Assembly: GCA_036784855.1 (NCBI GenBank)
Contig: JAZDSV010000018.1
Span: forward strand, 1-64,000
Length of the DNA: 64,000 nucleotides
Direction of reading: 5' to 3'
Source of the DNA: Aphelidium insulamus
Lineage: Eukaryota; Aphelidiomycota; Aphelidea; Aphelidiaceae
The notes below the pieces were generated by a model. It ran no database searches. It was not told where the DNA came from and worked only from the letters and a program-made list of their open reading frames with translations. Each line of letters begins with the position of its first letter. Position 1 is the first letter of the stretch. This document shows positions 10,042 to 23,771 of the stretch, one piece after another. The translations under genes and the position numbers were made by a program.

Positions 10042-13000
10042 ATGAACGGGCAGCCAGCAAGGGAAGGAGATGGGAGGACACCTGCGCCACCCACGGAGCC
10101 CCCGCCATCCACGCCGGTGCGCGCAGGCCCTCCAGCAAGACGCGTCCTGCCACCGGTGCCAATGTCCATTGTTACGGGCGCCGACGCGCTTTCCGGCCGC
10201 TCATTGTCCGCCACACGCGCCTCTGCAACACCACTGCCACCCCCGCAAACTTCCGCGGCAGGCACACGCCAGCGTCCGAGCCAGCGCACGCCGCTCCCGA
10301 CAGCATCTACCGCGACACTGCCGCGGTCCGCCCTGCCAACATCGGCCACACAGTCGGGACAGCGTCTGCCACCGCCACTCACTGGCACCGCGGACGCCAC
10401 CGCTGCTACTTCTGCCGACGTGGCCCCCGAAAACGATCCGAACTTGCTGGTGCAGCATGTACTTAAAGCCGCTGCCCACGACTCTGTCGCCGACTTGTTT
10501 ATCCCGCGGGCGCGTCTCTGGTGCGACACGGAAACGATTCAACGCGCGGTACATACATACTACCGATATTTTGCACATGCGTGAACTCTGCTCATTACTG
10601 ACACTCTACATCTTCAGGCAGCGGGACTGTACTTTTACGCCGGCGCCGACGAGTCAGCAGTGGCAACATTTGCGCAGGTGTGTTCAACTGCACTTGGCAG
10701 GGGATATGTGCTGACTGCGCTAGTTGCGCGATACGCTGCTGTCCGATGGAGTGTTCTTGGACCCGCGTCTGTCGCAGCTGAACCTCTGGCCGTGGAATTG
10801 GCGCCGAATGGTGTCTCGGTTACAGTCTTCGAGTGCTGACAGGTGTGTAGATGTCTTTGTGTTCGCTATATGTATGTATATCTTGGTTATGTGGACTTTT
10901 ATTCATTTCATATCAGAGAACTTTGGTTCGATGAGAGAGGCTTTCTGCGACTGGGCGGGTTGTCAACGGTGCCACAGTATGGATTGTGGAATCCGTGCGG
11001 TTTGGGACTGCCGGAAGCATCTGCATCACTGGTGCCGGAGCCAGAGTTTTTGCAAACTGCGCGCACTCTGCAGCTGCAACGCTACAAGCCTCAGAAGGCA
11101 CTGCCGCCAATTCCAATGCGGAATGCTGTGATATCCATCCAACAAAATGCCACTTTGCGCCATCAGGGACAGTTGCGGGGAACACAGCACCGCCCGCCGC
11201 CCTACTTGCTCTTCTTTCGCTTATACGATCTGCAGTTTCACGCACACCCGCTCATGAATGAGGAGCAGCGACTTGTTCAGCAATTTTGGCACGACTGGCT
11301 TCAGTGGTGCAAGCGGCGGACGAGCAGTCAGCGCACTTATTACGCCGGTCGAGTGCGTGCACTGCAACACCAGCTGGAGCGCGAGATCATTGCGTCAGAG
11401 CAGAGTGACACCGGCGAAGATCCTCGCGCACTCGTGGATCTGTTGAAGCGGCTCGGTGCGGAGCGTGCACAGTTTGAGCGGGAGGGCGCCATGGACGTCG
11501 AGTTGCAGTGGTCACTTGTGAAGGTGTGGAATGAAATCAAGGCTCAGCGAAAACGGCAAGGATTCACGTCCACCCCGCTCAAGGTCCAGTTCCAAACTGG
11601 CAATTATCCTGTTCAAGGTAATATCTTCTCAGCCGTCGTAAGTTTGTTACTATAACACTGGCAGAAGATTATACTGCCGACGCGTACCTTCAAGAGTGCG
11701 TTGATGAAGAGCGGCTTGCGTGGGAGATTGAACAGTTGCAGAACTCTGCCATACCTCCATCAATGCCCGACTTACCGCCACCGCCGCCGGCCGATAGCGC
11801 CGGCGCAATCGGAACTTCGAATACAAGGCACCGACGTCGTCGTCGACGGTCGCAGCACTCTACAGACACCACAAGGCCTCTGCGCGATGATGATGAGGGA
11901 ATCGGTCAGTCGGCGCCGCAAACAGCCAGCCATTCCCGACACTCTTTGAATGTCATTCCAATGCGCACTACTACCGCAGTGTGGGATGAGAACACCGTTC
12001 GGGCTCGAATCATTCAGGCATGTTCTACGCCGTGTTATTACGTATCATGTATAATGTTTTCGCAGCGCATAGAACGATGTTTTCACGGCGAGGGCTCTGC
12101 GATCGTCGATATCGTTGCGACAAACGTGGAGCGTATTACCAACGACGAAAACTGCCCGGCATTCGAACAAGAGCGGCGAAACAAACTTTGCCAGCTTCGC
12201 ATAGCCGTCAAGATCAAGGTCAATGGCAAGATTGCTTGCGCTACGCAAATTAGTCAGATCTCTCCCGCAACATTTGAGGCCAAATTAAAAATTGGTGATG
12301 ACCAACGAGCTCCCGGAGCCAAACGTCGAATATTGATTGCGACGACGGAGGAAGGTTCGCACGACGTGGCGCTGCATCTCAATGAGGGCGTTAAAACCAT
12401 CGAGCTGATGGTTGTACAAACTACAAATGGAAAAGAGTCGGTCCTTGCGACACTAACGACGATTCCGCCCGATCCGCTTCATCATATATGCACGTTGGAT
12501 CAAGAAATTGGAGAGTACCGTTTCGATAACCGCATGGGGAACACAGCCAAGATGGAAGGTCAGATTCGAATGGTCGCTGTGTGGGGTGTGGACGACTCGG
12601 GTAACCCGATTGCTCCGACTCGCCAGCGAAGAAAAGAACTACCGCAGCAACTACAGTTGCCAGGTACTGCGGAAATTGAATCTTCAAGAAGTGACGACAA
12701 GGAGAATGCTCATCAACGCCTGGTTCGCTCATCATATCTGCTAGACTTTGAAGTAAGGCACATAACGTCTACATTGACATGTCTACATTGACTGTCTTAT
12801 TGTTTGCAGCAGAAGGAAATGTCGAAGCGAAACAGAGCTCTCCGTTTGCGAAATGAGAACAAGCTAGACACTCAGAGTCCTATTCCGTTAGAAGATGAAG
12901 TTCTAGACAAAGAATCATTGAAATCGTCGCCTGATACATGGCTGCCTGCTGGCTCCTCTACCCTACGATCCACACTCACTAGACAGGCTGATTCTCAGCA

Positions 13001-15311
13001 AATCTCGCCCTTCCTTCGAAAAATCCGCCAACACGAATTATACTCCGTGATTAAAAGCCATCAAATGCTGCAGCCTAGTTCGTTCGATGATTTCGTGCGA
13101 GAGGAGAGACTGTCTGAAAAGGAAGACTCCTCTTTATTCCAAACGTTACTCAAGCAAAGGCGACCGCTTCGCCCTGATCGTCGTTCCCGGCTGGCATGTT
13201 ATGCTCCCTAAGTAATTTATGAGCTCACATTTGCAGGAGCCGGAAGTGGCGCTAAACGCTGGCGAGTGCGTCATCGTAGCTCAAGTGGTACGCGGAATCA
13301 ATATTCCTGTTCGTTCCGCTGAATCCATGACATTGGAGACGTTGCCGCGTGCTAGTAAGACAGAAAATCTGGTAAGCGTGCGTTGTGTATTTGAACCGAG
13401 ATAAGACATATAGTCGCCGGTGCGAACATTTGTGGAAATGCGCTTTCAACGACGCAAAGAACGTACATCTGCAGTCGAGGGTGCAAATCCCCAGTGGAAT
13501 GAAACGCTGGCTATTCCATTTCAGTCGCCGACCGGTTTAGACTTGACAAGAACTGACGCCTTATTCTCGGTTCAAGATTGTCTATTTTTCAACTTGTTCG
13601 ATGAGTTTAATACGGATCTTATCCGGGATGATCGCGACCGCGATATAAAAGTGCACAAAAGAAGAGAAGTCAACTGGCTGGGAACGCTGAGCATCCCGTT
13701 TTCGAGCCTATACTCCCAGAACTGCGTTAGTATAACAAGTAGTTTTTGTACGTTATTTCTAATTAATTGTAGATTGAGGGAAAGTTTCACTGGAAGCTTC
13801 CTGAGCTCGTGTTTGGATACGAGAAAGAAAACCTGCCCGGAACTGGCGACCCATCATCGTCGTCAGAATCAATGATCCATATTTTTATCACGATTGAACC
13901 TATATTGCCTCAACCGAGGGTTTTGACGCCAAAGGTGTGTTACAACTGCCGCATCATGTTTGTTGATACACTGCTAGTTCGACACCGCTGAGGATCAAGC
14001 GTTTGTGAAGCGCATGCATCACTGGCAGCAGGGTCCTATGATGCAGCACACCACTTTTCCCATATTTGCTGTTGATTTGAACGGCAAAGCAGTACTCATC
14101 ACTCGATTTATTGCTGCTCAAGTGCCACCGCCAGGTTTTGAAACGGTTACTGCTGCTGTACGCGCTGTATCGATGATCCCGTATCTTTCAGATCGGTCCG
14201 CCTTTGCAGCGTCGCTCGAGCTTTGGAGCAACACTACGGTGAGTTGACTTGATCGCTATCATTTAGATGACGTTTTGTAGCAAATATTGCAAATTGGTGC
14301 TGCTGATGAAACTGAACATGCTGTATTGCTGTGTAATTATTTAAAGTTTCTTGGTCTGGACGCCTATGTTGCACTGGGATCAGGCATACCGGAAGGCAAG
14401 TCCGCGTATGTGGTAGTCAAAGAAGCACAAGGCGCCGCCCTATACGGACGCGACATTTCTTCATACACCAGTGGGGGGGTTTTTTCTACGTTGACGAGCT
14501 GGCTTTACGGCAAAGAAAGGCGAAATCGAAGTCGATATATATTGTACAATCCGATCACCGGTTTCAAATATCTCTCCAGCGATGCACATTGTCCACTCAA
14601 GAAAATTTCTTGCGTGTTTAATGATAAAAATGTAAGCAAATGTAAATGCAAGAATTGTCCTTGATAATGATAGATATGGGCAAATCTGCAAGCAAACTTG
14701 GAGACTAAGCAATTGGATCTGGATTTGAACAACCAGTTGCTGTGGCGGGCCTTTTTTTCTCCGACAGAATCTGCTCCAGGGAGCACTCAGGTCGGCTTTG
14801 CATACAATATTTTGATTCTTGTAATTTTTAGCAGCGCAATCTGGAATACAGACCTATTGAAAAGGCCGATGTCCGCGAATTGGAGCGGTCGATACATCAA
14901 CACTTGACGGCGCGATTGGAAAAAATGCGAGGCCGCTTCGTCACTAAATGGAATCGTTCTGTCATGAGAGTCTTTGATCAGATTCTGCCAGAACTCGAAA
15001 GCTTTAAGCAAACAACTGTGGCATCACACGGAGTAGACAATTTTTCTAGAGCTGATCAGTTTCAGCAAAGGTTCGCTGAAGTGAGAAAATTGCAAGCGAT
15101 ATATCGAATTCGAGGTTTCTCGATCAACTTGCCGTGGACAGATATGGACGCTTTGGTGGAAGCCGTCCAGAATACTGAAGTACACGCAAATTACGACGCA
15201 TCCGCCGAATTTGTGCTGTCAGTGTACTGTACCGGATATTTTAACGAGATTTACAGCGTTTGGGTGTACATGGCATCGTTGACCAAGCAACGACCTTTAG
15301 AAATTAGATGA
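10042..15311 (+). CDS. CC2D2A: CC2D2A/MKS6, ciliary transition-zone protein
   Basis: My 14-exon model gives 1542 residues: 10042-10548, 10618-10677, 10724-10842, 10917-11617, 11665-12017, 12066-12752, 12810-13193, 13237-13371, 13414-13725, 13773-13934, 13978-14238, 14281-14631, 14674-14790, 14832-15311. Recognition rests on the ELWFDERGFLRL block, the C2 domain at about 945-1100 (FVEMRFQ, GANPQWNETLAIPF, REVNWLGTLSIPFSSLYS), and the C-terminal transglutaminase-like part (DETEHAVLLCNYLKFLGLDA, IPEGKSAYVV, YRIRGFSINLPWTDMDA). CC2D2A builds the membrane gate at the base of the flagellum with other MKS proteins. Two introns use GC donors (12018-12065 and 13194-13236), and the last acceptor is a tandem TAGCAG. 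The Pro-rich N-terminal 130 residues are low complexity. Confidence 0.9.
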
Positions 15312-15368
15312 AATAATCGATAGATTGAAAATGTCGATGACTTTATGTAGTCTAATACTATTGGCATT

Positions 15369-18300
15369 CTAATGCTCGGGAGTATCGCTGACGTTTCCGT
15401 CACTTGAAATCGGCTCGCCGGTGATGCTCGCCACGTAACTTCGCGCGCAGCTCATCACGTGGCCTATCTTGTCGTCATCGCCATATTTCTTCTCAAAGTC
15501 GAGGTATTTCTTGAAGACAAATTTCATCTTTTTTGATGACAACTTCAGGGTTATCATCCGCTCAAACAGCCGCCTAAGCGTTAGTTTAGACAAGCAAACA
15601 ATATGCCGTAACGCACCTCGCTGCATCGAAATTCTCATATTTGATTTCCATGTCGATGAAAAGTGACCACAAATCTGTGCGTTTCGGATAGTTGCTCAAA
15701 ACGCCTTCAATTACTGTCCTTCCCCGCTCTGCATCGGCGTATTTGAACTCGAACTGTGCAAACTTGATGATGGTTTTGATATCTGTACATGATTAGCGCT
15801 ATAACAAGAGCAATCATTGACATACGTTTGTGCTTCGGGAGAACTATCAAACTCTGCTCAAGCACCTTGCGAGCATCCGCGCTTCGCTCGTTAGAATAGT
15901 AAAACTGGCCGTACTGTACCCAAGCCTTGCTGGACGACTTAAATTTCTTCTTGATGATTGCGAACAGATCCTCCGCCAGCTGGTACTTGTCTGTAGCTTG
16001 ATAAATGTTCGCTAGAGCCAAATACACATGTTTGGCTACACTGTAGGCGACAGCGCGGTCAAAGATAGCCTTCAACGATTCCAGGGATCCGAAGCGATTC
16101 TCCAAATTCAACATTGCAATCCAGATATTAAAGCGCTCCTTTTCCTCGCGAAAATTAATAGTTTTTAAAGCCCTCTCAGCAACTTGACGCGCCTTGTCAA
16201 TCTCCACCATTTCAACAAAGAATGCCATGTACTTTATCCAAATATACGACGAATTGGGCGATGCAACCACCAATCGATTAAAGTTCTCTGCTGTCTCCAC
16301 GATGACTTGAGAATCGGACACTGCCAATTTCTCGCGCTCTACTATGCGAGCTTCTTCTTCACGTTTACTTCTTGCTTTAGCGCGCGTACTTCGCTTCTTA
16401 CTGCCTTGTTTCAGCGCACTTTCGTCGTCAGATTCATTTTCAGACATATCATCATCAGCAGTGTCCTCGTTGTCGCTGTGCTGCGCAAAAACAGGAGGAA
16501 TGAGCGAAGGTTCCCATTCGAAGCCACCATCTGCATTCAACTCCAAGGTGTCTTCACCAACTGCAATTTCCATTGGTGTGGTAGCATCGAGTTGAGGAAG
16601 CTTAGAAGGTTCAGGCTCTGCGACGAGGTTGTCGATCGAAGAAATTTTGTCAGTGTCCATGCTCACGGCATCACTGCAGTCATCGGTCGTCTCAGCAACA
16701 GTTTTGAAGTAAGATGGTTTTATGCCCAAGCTGATTCGGCCTTTTTCGATATCTACGGCTAGAATGATGACTTTGACTCGATCACCTTCTGCGTATTTTT
16801 CCATTTCAGATGCATCGTCATCATCGCTGTCATCTGATACTTCTGATTTATGACACAGACCACGCAGTTGGCGATTGCGTCTACCGGTCCCATCGAGAGA
16901 AATAAAAATGCCATATTTTTCAACTCTGGCTATCGTTCCTGCGAGCACCTCTCCAACGGCTAAAGATTCAATGCTACGAAGATCTTGAGCAGGACCATGT
17001 TTAGCCGAATACGCCGCCGGGTCCACGTCCGAAAGCTTAAGAGATAATTCCAATTTTGAGGATGCTGCATCCTTCTTCACAACTTTTGCTCGGACGAGCT
17101 GGCCAACTGAAAATGCTTTTTGCCATTCCTTCACGAACTCATCAGACAGGTCGCAGATCTTTGCACGTCCAACAAGATGATTGCGTCCAACTGTAATGTA
17201 CAGTCCATTATCGCTGATGTTCTTGATAAACCCTGACAGCACTTGGCCTTCCGCTATGTCGCTGAATGCACGGACAACCGGGTCTGAAACGACGCAAGTG
17301 TCGTCATTCGGTCGTAGATCGGAATCCCGCGTAGATAAGTTGACCTCGTTCTTGGACGCATTGACGGAAACAACGGTGCACTTGACCAGCTGATGCTTTG
17401 AAAAACGATCAAGCATATTTGAATCGAATCGGTCTTGCACATCCACCAAAGAAATCCAACCAGCGAGAGACCTCTCCAGGTCAGCAAATTGGACAAACAC
17501 ACCACGGACAGGTGATATGTCGAGCACGCGCCCGATCAAACGCTGTCCGACTTGTACATCACTCAGCGTGCGTATTACAGAATGATTATCGACGGCTGCG
17601 GCGCGAATAGAGGCCACATAAGTATCCGAGTCACTTGCCGGAATCTTGGCGATAACACAATGAACCGGTTTCCCAAGATAAAATTGCTCGTCGACGCTTG
17701 CCGTACAGTCGTTCGAGATTTCCAAAAGCGGGATGCGGGCACGAGCGTTAGGGGACAAGTGAACAATCAGAGGATATTTGCTGGTCTGCTCGTATACATC
17801 ACTGACAAAGCCGGCCACAAATTGGCCCAGCTGAAATGATGGACAGTAGGCGTCAATAGTTTCAGCGTCAACAATTGAGGAGCGAGTACTCAATTCCACA
17901 ACTGCCTTTCTGCCCGCCAGCTGAGTAATTGGCAGCCAATTGTGGGTCTTTGCTCCATGGAATCCGATTACGCGCCCATCAACGGCAGTGCCTTGTCGGT
18001 AACCGAGTGCCTCGAATATAGTCGTAGATTTACCATCAAATTCGGGAACTGTGGCAATGTCATCGATCAGCTCGGTGATATGTACCCTGCCAGTTACGCC
18101 TTGCCGGGGAGGCACCGCAGTTGGGTCCGGCTTAATTATCTGAATATTCATTTGCGATGATTTGATAGACTTAATAATTCCGGAAACTTTTGATCCGATT
18201 TCGATATCGTTCAAGGAACGCGCTGAAGGAACCGCATTTGCGGTACTTGGCTCCGATTCAAGTGCCATTATAACACGACCAGATTCTGTTTGCGGTGATA

Positions 18301-21300
18301 TAATTCGGCACTTGATTTTGCTACCCGGCATGTTTCCCGTAGAACGAACAAAGCCAAATACTTTTTCGCCAGTTTGAACAACAGCATATGTCGGCTTTGC
18401 CAAAATGACAGTAGCATTGATAACGCTCCCAATTTTCGGGGCCGTCGCACTGGCAAATTTGAGGTTGGAGGCTAAATCGAGGACTCCGCTGGCTGAATCC
18501 TTGTCAATGACAACACCGGACACAATGGAGTCGATATCTTTAATTGCCGATTTCGGCCACATTGTTTCAGTGAATAAGCCTTCGCGAACACAATTAGTTT
18601 CCGTTACGGTTGTCAAAATGCCCACGCCTCTGATAATTTGCTTAACAGTCGCCGTAACTTGCATGCCGATCTTGATCGAGGAAGCTTTGCAATGAAGATC
18701 GTTGAGAAAGTCCAAGTCATCAAAATATCCAATATTCAACAGGTCCCTATAGGACTGATATTGCGACGACGCAATGGCGTCGCTCATCTTGATTGACATG
18801 GCATAACGCTTCTCCTCCGTGTTCACTTCCTTCACTACACCGAAAATAGTATCTCCGGGAGCAAAATGATTCGTAATGTCAGCGATGTAGCCATCAGATA
18901 AATCGCCTCGTAGGACAAGCGCAGTAATATTATTCGGAAGGCGGACAAACAGTCCAAGCTTGGGATCAATGTGTTGAATATACCCGGCAAACCCTTCGCC
19001 GACTGTCAAAGTTTTCACATCTGAGCTTCGTCGCACACTGTACTTGCGAGACATCGTAAAAACTGGCACCGATGTGTTGTCTTCGGCAATGGCTCGTTTT
19101 TCGCGGCGCAAAATCACGAGATCAGCAATCTTATCACCCACTTTCAAGGCAGAATGTAGTTGGTGAGCCACTGAAGTATCATCGCTCAAATGCCCAATAG
19201 CAATGACTCCGATGACTGAGAAGCCGTCGAGATGGACATCTAGCGTTATTTCATTGGCGCTTTTGGCGCTGACAATTCCGTCAACATGCTGTCCCGCAGA
19301 GAAAGAGTTCATGGCAGAAGCATACACGCCACCAACTTTGTCACGGAGCGAAGGTTCAAGCAAACTAAGCTTCAATCTTTGTTCCTTTCTTTCCACGGCC
19401 ACCACTCGGCACTTTACCAGCTGACCGGCGGTGAAATTGGCGGTGATGTTTTCCAGTTGACTTTCGGTCAAGTGGCTCTTGTGAATAAGTCCCTTCACAT
19501 CGCCAAATAATGTCACGATACAACCGTATGGTTTCACGGCCACAATAACTCCGTGGCCCCACACGCTGCCGCTACCTTTTTCAACCAACAGCTTCTCCGC
19601 GGTTTCAAGACTGTCCACTACCGGCAGCGTGGAGTTAACCAACGTTCGTTTATGAGTAACCAAGATGCGCTTGTTAACTGAATCAACTGATAAGACACGC
19701 ACGGTAATGCTCTCGCCCGAACGGAAGCGTTTTTCGGGATGAGACACCACAGGCACATCGGACAAGTGCGTCTTGGGGCAGTGGGCTCGGATGCCTGTGA
19801 CTTCGCACAAACTGATGACCAGGCGATCAGTTATGGGATCAAGTTTGACAATGGTAGCCTTCTTCACCACCATTCCTGGCTTCAAATCTTCGTGGCGCAT
19901 AAATTTAGCACTGAGAATTGATGGCTGCAGTGACACTTGCGCAACACCGTCCAACAAATCGTGGCCAACCACGCGGCAACGATGTGTCGACTTTACGCGA
20001 TATTTTTTAGCATCAATGCTGGCCAGATGCGTGTCGGCAATGCGAGAAATGTGCGCATAGGCGGGTGTAACCGATTTCGACTCTGTAGTGCCCGCCTTGA
20101 ACGTAAGCAGCAAGCCGAGGCCGGCGTCAATGCGCTCTATCGCGGCCTTCTCTACCACGGCGCCAATGTGCAGTGACTCTGCAAGCTTATACGGTGTCCA
20201 CGCCAAAATGTTTGGTTTCAGCGATAGGCCTATTCGGTGCCGCACACTCACGTGAACCCCGGCATCATCACTTGGATACGAAAACAGAATTCTAGCGCGA
20301 AGCTACATACATCTCATCAGAAAAATCTACATCCAACAGCATTGAACATACCTTTTGGCCCACGGTAAATAGCTGGTTCATATCGGTGCTGTTTACAGCA
20401 TTTAATGATCCGTCAAGCGCATGAAAGCATCCAACAGATCCTTCAAAAAGGCCAAGAAACTTGACCCACAGGCCAGCTGCCGTCACATCAACTACATTGA
20501 CGGTAACTAGCGCGCCGGCTTTCAGGCTGTCCAATGTGACAGCATCGCTGTCTACCATCGCGGTTCTCGCCAATATTTTCGACTCGGTCGACACAGTGAC
20601 CGCTCGGCCATCAGCGCCAACGTTCAGTATGCTGCATTGAACGATTTGGCCAACGTGGTATTCCACATTTTCGTCCATATTTTTACGGTTCAAAAAGACA
20701 TTTACCCCAGCAATGCCGCAGTTGAGCGAATACCCACGATCTTCTTCACTGCGCACGGAAGCTTGCAGCGTCTGCACCAAGTTAGTTCAATAGGTAACGT
20801 CTTATCAACTATATGCGCACCATTTTGGCCGCTACATTAGCAACTTTAAGATCACTATATAACAATCGCGGCTTCATGGATAGCTCAATGCGCTTCTTCA
20901 CCGCAGCATCGGCGCCATCTGCTGCTTCCGCAGCCTGCAGCTCTACAATAATGCAGCGTACGATTTGGCCAACGGTAAATATTGTGCGCAAGTCTGGGAT
21001 CGAGGGCACGTTTGCCGCATCGGCGTCGCTGTTGGCGATTCGTTGAACGATTTGAGAAATTTCATCGGATATTTCGGTAATCGCCACCGTGCCCACAAGA
21101 TTATTCGGCAAACACATGACCAGCTCGAGGTCATGCACTTCCTTCACGGCGCATAGCACCGACATTCCGGTACACAGATTCCGAAATTTGAGCGTGTGTG
21201 GCAGGGAAGCCTTGTGCTTCTTGACGGTAATATCATCCGCGTCGACAACGCGGCGCTTTGCTCCCACCGCATATGTAGCAGGGTCCGGTTGCGCCACTTC

Positions 21301-21571
21301 ATCCTAGTTGAATTAATAAAAGCCCAACATAATATGATATACGGCAGGCCCGACGTACCTTGAATAGAGCAGCGTCCGACGCGTCGGGCACCACCGCATC
21401 CGATGTGGCAACCTTGGGCGCCGTTTTCAGGGCGCCACGCGGGAAATCTTCATCACCAGCAGCTATTGTCGTTGGCACGACCATGGCAGCCTTTTCTACC
21501 TTATTCTGACTCGACTGCTTCTTCTTTGACTTTTTGCCACCGGCAGACGCGCGTTCGGCAGCGGGTGACAT
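15369..21571 (-). CDS. RRP5: RRP5/PDCD11, ribosome-biogenesis S1-repeat protein
   Basis: Six exons (21571-21359, 21303-20821, 20771-20352, 20302-15826, 15782-15617, 15573-15369) give 1987 residues, against about 1730 in yeast and 1870 in human. Rrp5 is a nucleolar scaffold needed for both 18S and 5.8S rRNA maturation. The protein is a chain of about a dozen S1 RNA-binding repeats (recurring 'VG..V.g.V......G.fV.l....GlvH.s.l' units), then an acidic, Lys/Arg-rich linker, then C-terminal HAT/TPR repeats (FNRLVVASPNSSYIWIKYMA, NYPKRTDLWSLFIDMEIKYE, ARRLFERMITLKLSSKK). The fourth exon holds about three quarters of the coding sequence. The start chosen opens with MSPAAERASAGG followed by a Lys-rich stretch. 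It ends 57 bases from the CC2D2A stop, in convergent orientation. Confidence 0.93.
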
Positions 21572-21603
21572 TTTCTCTATCGATACGCGTCCAGAAAGAT
21601 CGC

Positions 21604-21718
21604 GAGAAGAAAAGAAAAAAGAAAAGAAAAAAGAAAGAAAGAAAAAAACGATGAAAAAGAAAACGGAAGGAAAAGCAAGAAGGAAAAGCAAGAAAGGCAA
21701 TAACCAGAAAGACCGTAT
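21604..21718. promoter_or_regulatory. Polypurine tract in the RRP5/coiled-coil divergent promoter
   Basis: Between the divergent starts at 21571 (-) and 21719 (+), the plus strand is purine-only from 21604 to 21648 and mostly purine to about 21710. Such tracts often exclude nucleosomes in fungal promoters; that role is inferred here. Confidence 0.45.
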
Positions 21719-22482
21719 ATGACACAGGAAGACGCACTGCCTTCTTCGACAGTGGCAACTGCATCATCGACGTACACGCAGCTAAGCCATAGCCTCACTC
21801 ACAGCTACGCGTCAGTGTTGCGACAGTTGGCCGCGGAGCGGAATGCCCGTGACAGCGCCGCAGCTGAAAACGTCGACCTCTTGGATGCGCTAGCCGGTAT
21901 AGAAGCGGAGCTTCGACAGCTACAGAGCATGCATGCACGGGTCAGCGCCAACTATGAGGACGCGTGCAATGGCATTGTTCGCGTGGAAACAGACATTGCC
22001 AGACTGCTTGTTCGTGTCATCAATGTATATATGTAATACACCTGAACTGTGCAGAGTATGCGTGAACGGCTGCAGACTTCACTATCAACTGGACTTGGCG
22101 CCACAAATGAATACGCTCCCGAGAACATAGCTAACCATCCTGGCACTCCATCTCCGCCTACCACGCCACCTGAATCGAACCCACCCACAACTAGCAGCGA
22201 CAACACTGCAAATACTACCCCCATGACTCTGTTGCCATTGCTGAGGCAAACAAATTTACGAGACCCGCCTCGTGCGGCAGTATCAGAGGAGATAGTACAA
22301 TCAGACGGACAGGTAGCGGAGATCGCAGTCCAGAAACGTTCACTTCGGAGGACCAATGCGACCGTTACTGCAGGTAAACTGGCTGAACCCAGTCTGCGAC
22401 GGTACGGTTCATATTATTCCGGTATTTTTTTACTCACACAGATAGAAAGTTGCGCCAAGGAGACCCATTTACATTTCGATAA
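21719..22482 (+). CDS. Small coiled-coil protein of unknown function
   Basis: My model has three exons (21719-22009, 22055-22373, 22442-22482) and 216 residues. Residues 25-115 form an Ala/Leu/Glu-rich amphipathic helix with heptad spacing (SVLRQLAAERNARD, LLDALAGIEAELRQLQSMHA), continuing after intron 1 as SMRERLQTSL. The rest is Pro/Thr/Ser-rich and ends KLRQGDPFTFR. The first intron uses donor GTTCGT, also used in the proteasome beta-5 and NPHP4 genes here; the alternative donor 15 bases downstream would leave an intron of only 30 bases. The second intron is less certain: reading through it gives another C-terminus. No family recognised. Confidence 0.55.
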
Positions 22483-22536
22483 TACTGAAAGAGTGAAATA
22501 TATAGTGCGCATATATTTATAACACATGCGCGATAA

Positions 22537-23678
22537 TCACTTTAGCGGAGAGTACGGCAACGGCTTCAGAATGCGCGTTTCCATGTGTTGCACAAGAGGA
22601 ACTGTAGCAGTTACTCTACTGAAGCAATTTGAAGTATACAAACGGTTACCAGTGTTCCAGACAGTCTCTGGCCAGCCTTCCACCTTCCACGCAGCTTCGC
22701 GAGTCCGTTTCCGAGTCTCCAAGTCGGGATAGTGCCACATGTGGTGCACGGTGTTCAAGTGCCCCAGTTGACTAAACCACGCTCCAACTGGCTGGCAGAA
22801 GCGGCGGCGGCACTCTAGCCCGCGCTTCCTGCGACAAAAGTTAGTAGTATACTTCCGGCGTCAATAGCACACACCAGTGTGTCTCCCATTCCAATAGCGA
22901 TCCCGGCCGCAGCTCATAAGTTCGCAACTCATATATGCCGCCAGCAGTCTCGGGAGCCCGCGCGCTCGTCATCCAGAATGCAAACTCCAGACAAAGGGCG
23001 TTTGAGCGTCGACGCAACATCGAGCGCATTGCACGCTCCAGCTCTTGCAGTCGAGAAGATTTTTCCAAATGCTTGCGCACGGCATCCACACCACCGTACT
23101 GATCCTTATACTCGAGCAAGTGGACTGTCGGGGAAATACCAATTAGCGGTAGTATTCAACTGTGTCGTCCATGTTACTTACCCACTTGATCCAAGTCGCC
23201 CACCAACGTCTCCCAACTGCCCACCAGGCTCACTTGCCGATTCGTCTCTACGGCCAGCTGGTTGTAGAAGCGGCCACTAAGTTCACGGTACTCGTCCACG
23301 CGATTAGGCACCACGTCATGCACTGCGCACAGGAAATGGGTGAGCGTCCAAACAGCAATGCGCAGACTCACCGAGCAGCTCGTGCACAAACTTTCCGCGC
23401 GAGAGCAGCTTTGAGTGTGTGTCGCGCACAGACTCCTCCTCGGGACGGGGCAAGGATGCGTACTGGGCCTTGGCCATTGATTGCGAGCCGTCGCCAGATT
23501 TCGTGCCGTACAGTATGGAGTTCAGAAGCGACTTTGACTTGTGGCCACCAGCTGATGCATCATCGTGCTTGGACTCTTTGAGACGCGATGCAGTTATGGT
23601 GAATGTGCGGCTGCTGCCTGTGGTGCACCCAGACACCACTCGACGACAGCCGTGGATGGCGGCGCTCCGAGCGAGCAT
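22537..23678 (-). CDS. NIPSNAP-family mitochondrial protein
   Basis: Five exons (23678-23372, 23322-23182, 23124-22875, 22828-22650, 22601-22537) give 313 residues. The C-terminal two thirds follow NIPSNAP closely: HDVVPNRVDEYRELS, SLVGSWETLVGDLDQV, IYELRTYELRPGSLLEWETHW, RFCQPVGAWFSQLG, VHHMWHYPDLETRKRTREAA, ending LKPLPYSPLK. NIPSNAP proteins are mitochondrial matrix or peripheral proteins; in animals they mark damaged mitochondria for autophagy. The Arg/Ser/Thr-rich, acid-poor N-terminus (MLARSAAIHGCRRVV) looks like a mitochondrial targeting sequence. The last intron has several nearby AGs; the acceptor at 22602 gives the best family match. Confidence 0.9.
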
Positions 23679-23771
23679 GATTGTAAAAGTGTTACTATGA
23701 GTAATGTGGCGCTAGATAATGTATGCTGTGCATTGCGTATAGTTACTACTTAAATCAAATTCCCAGCGCCA

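Noticed and set aside
12018-12065. Retention of the 48-base CC2D2A segment as coding sequence
   Set aside because: It keeps the frame without a stop, so retention is possible. I preferred splicing because the donor GCATGT equals that of the obligatory GC-AG intron at 13194 and the encoded Cys/Tyr-rich insert does not fit the family.
21604-21700. Coding potential of the Lys/Glu-rich frames over the polypurine tract
   Set aside because: Purine-only DNA gives long Lys/Arg/Glu frames on one strand and Phe/Leu/Ser frames on the other by composition alone.
22025-22054. A 30-base intron in the small coiled-coil gene
   Set aside because: Shorter than any other intron in the window (minimum 37); the upstream GTTCGT donor gives 45 bases and keeps the frame.
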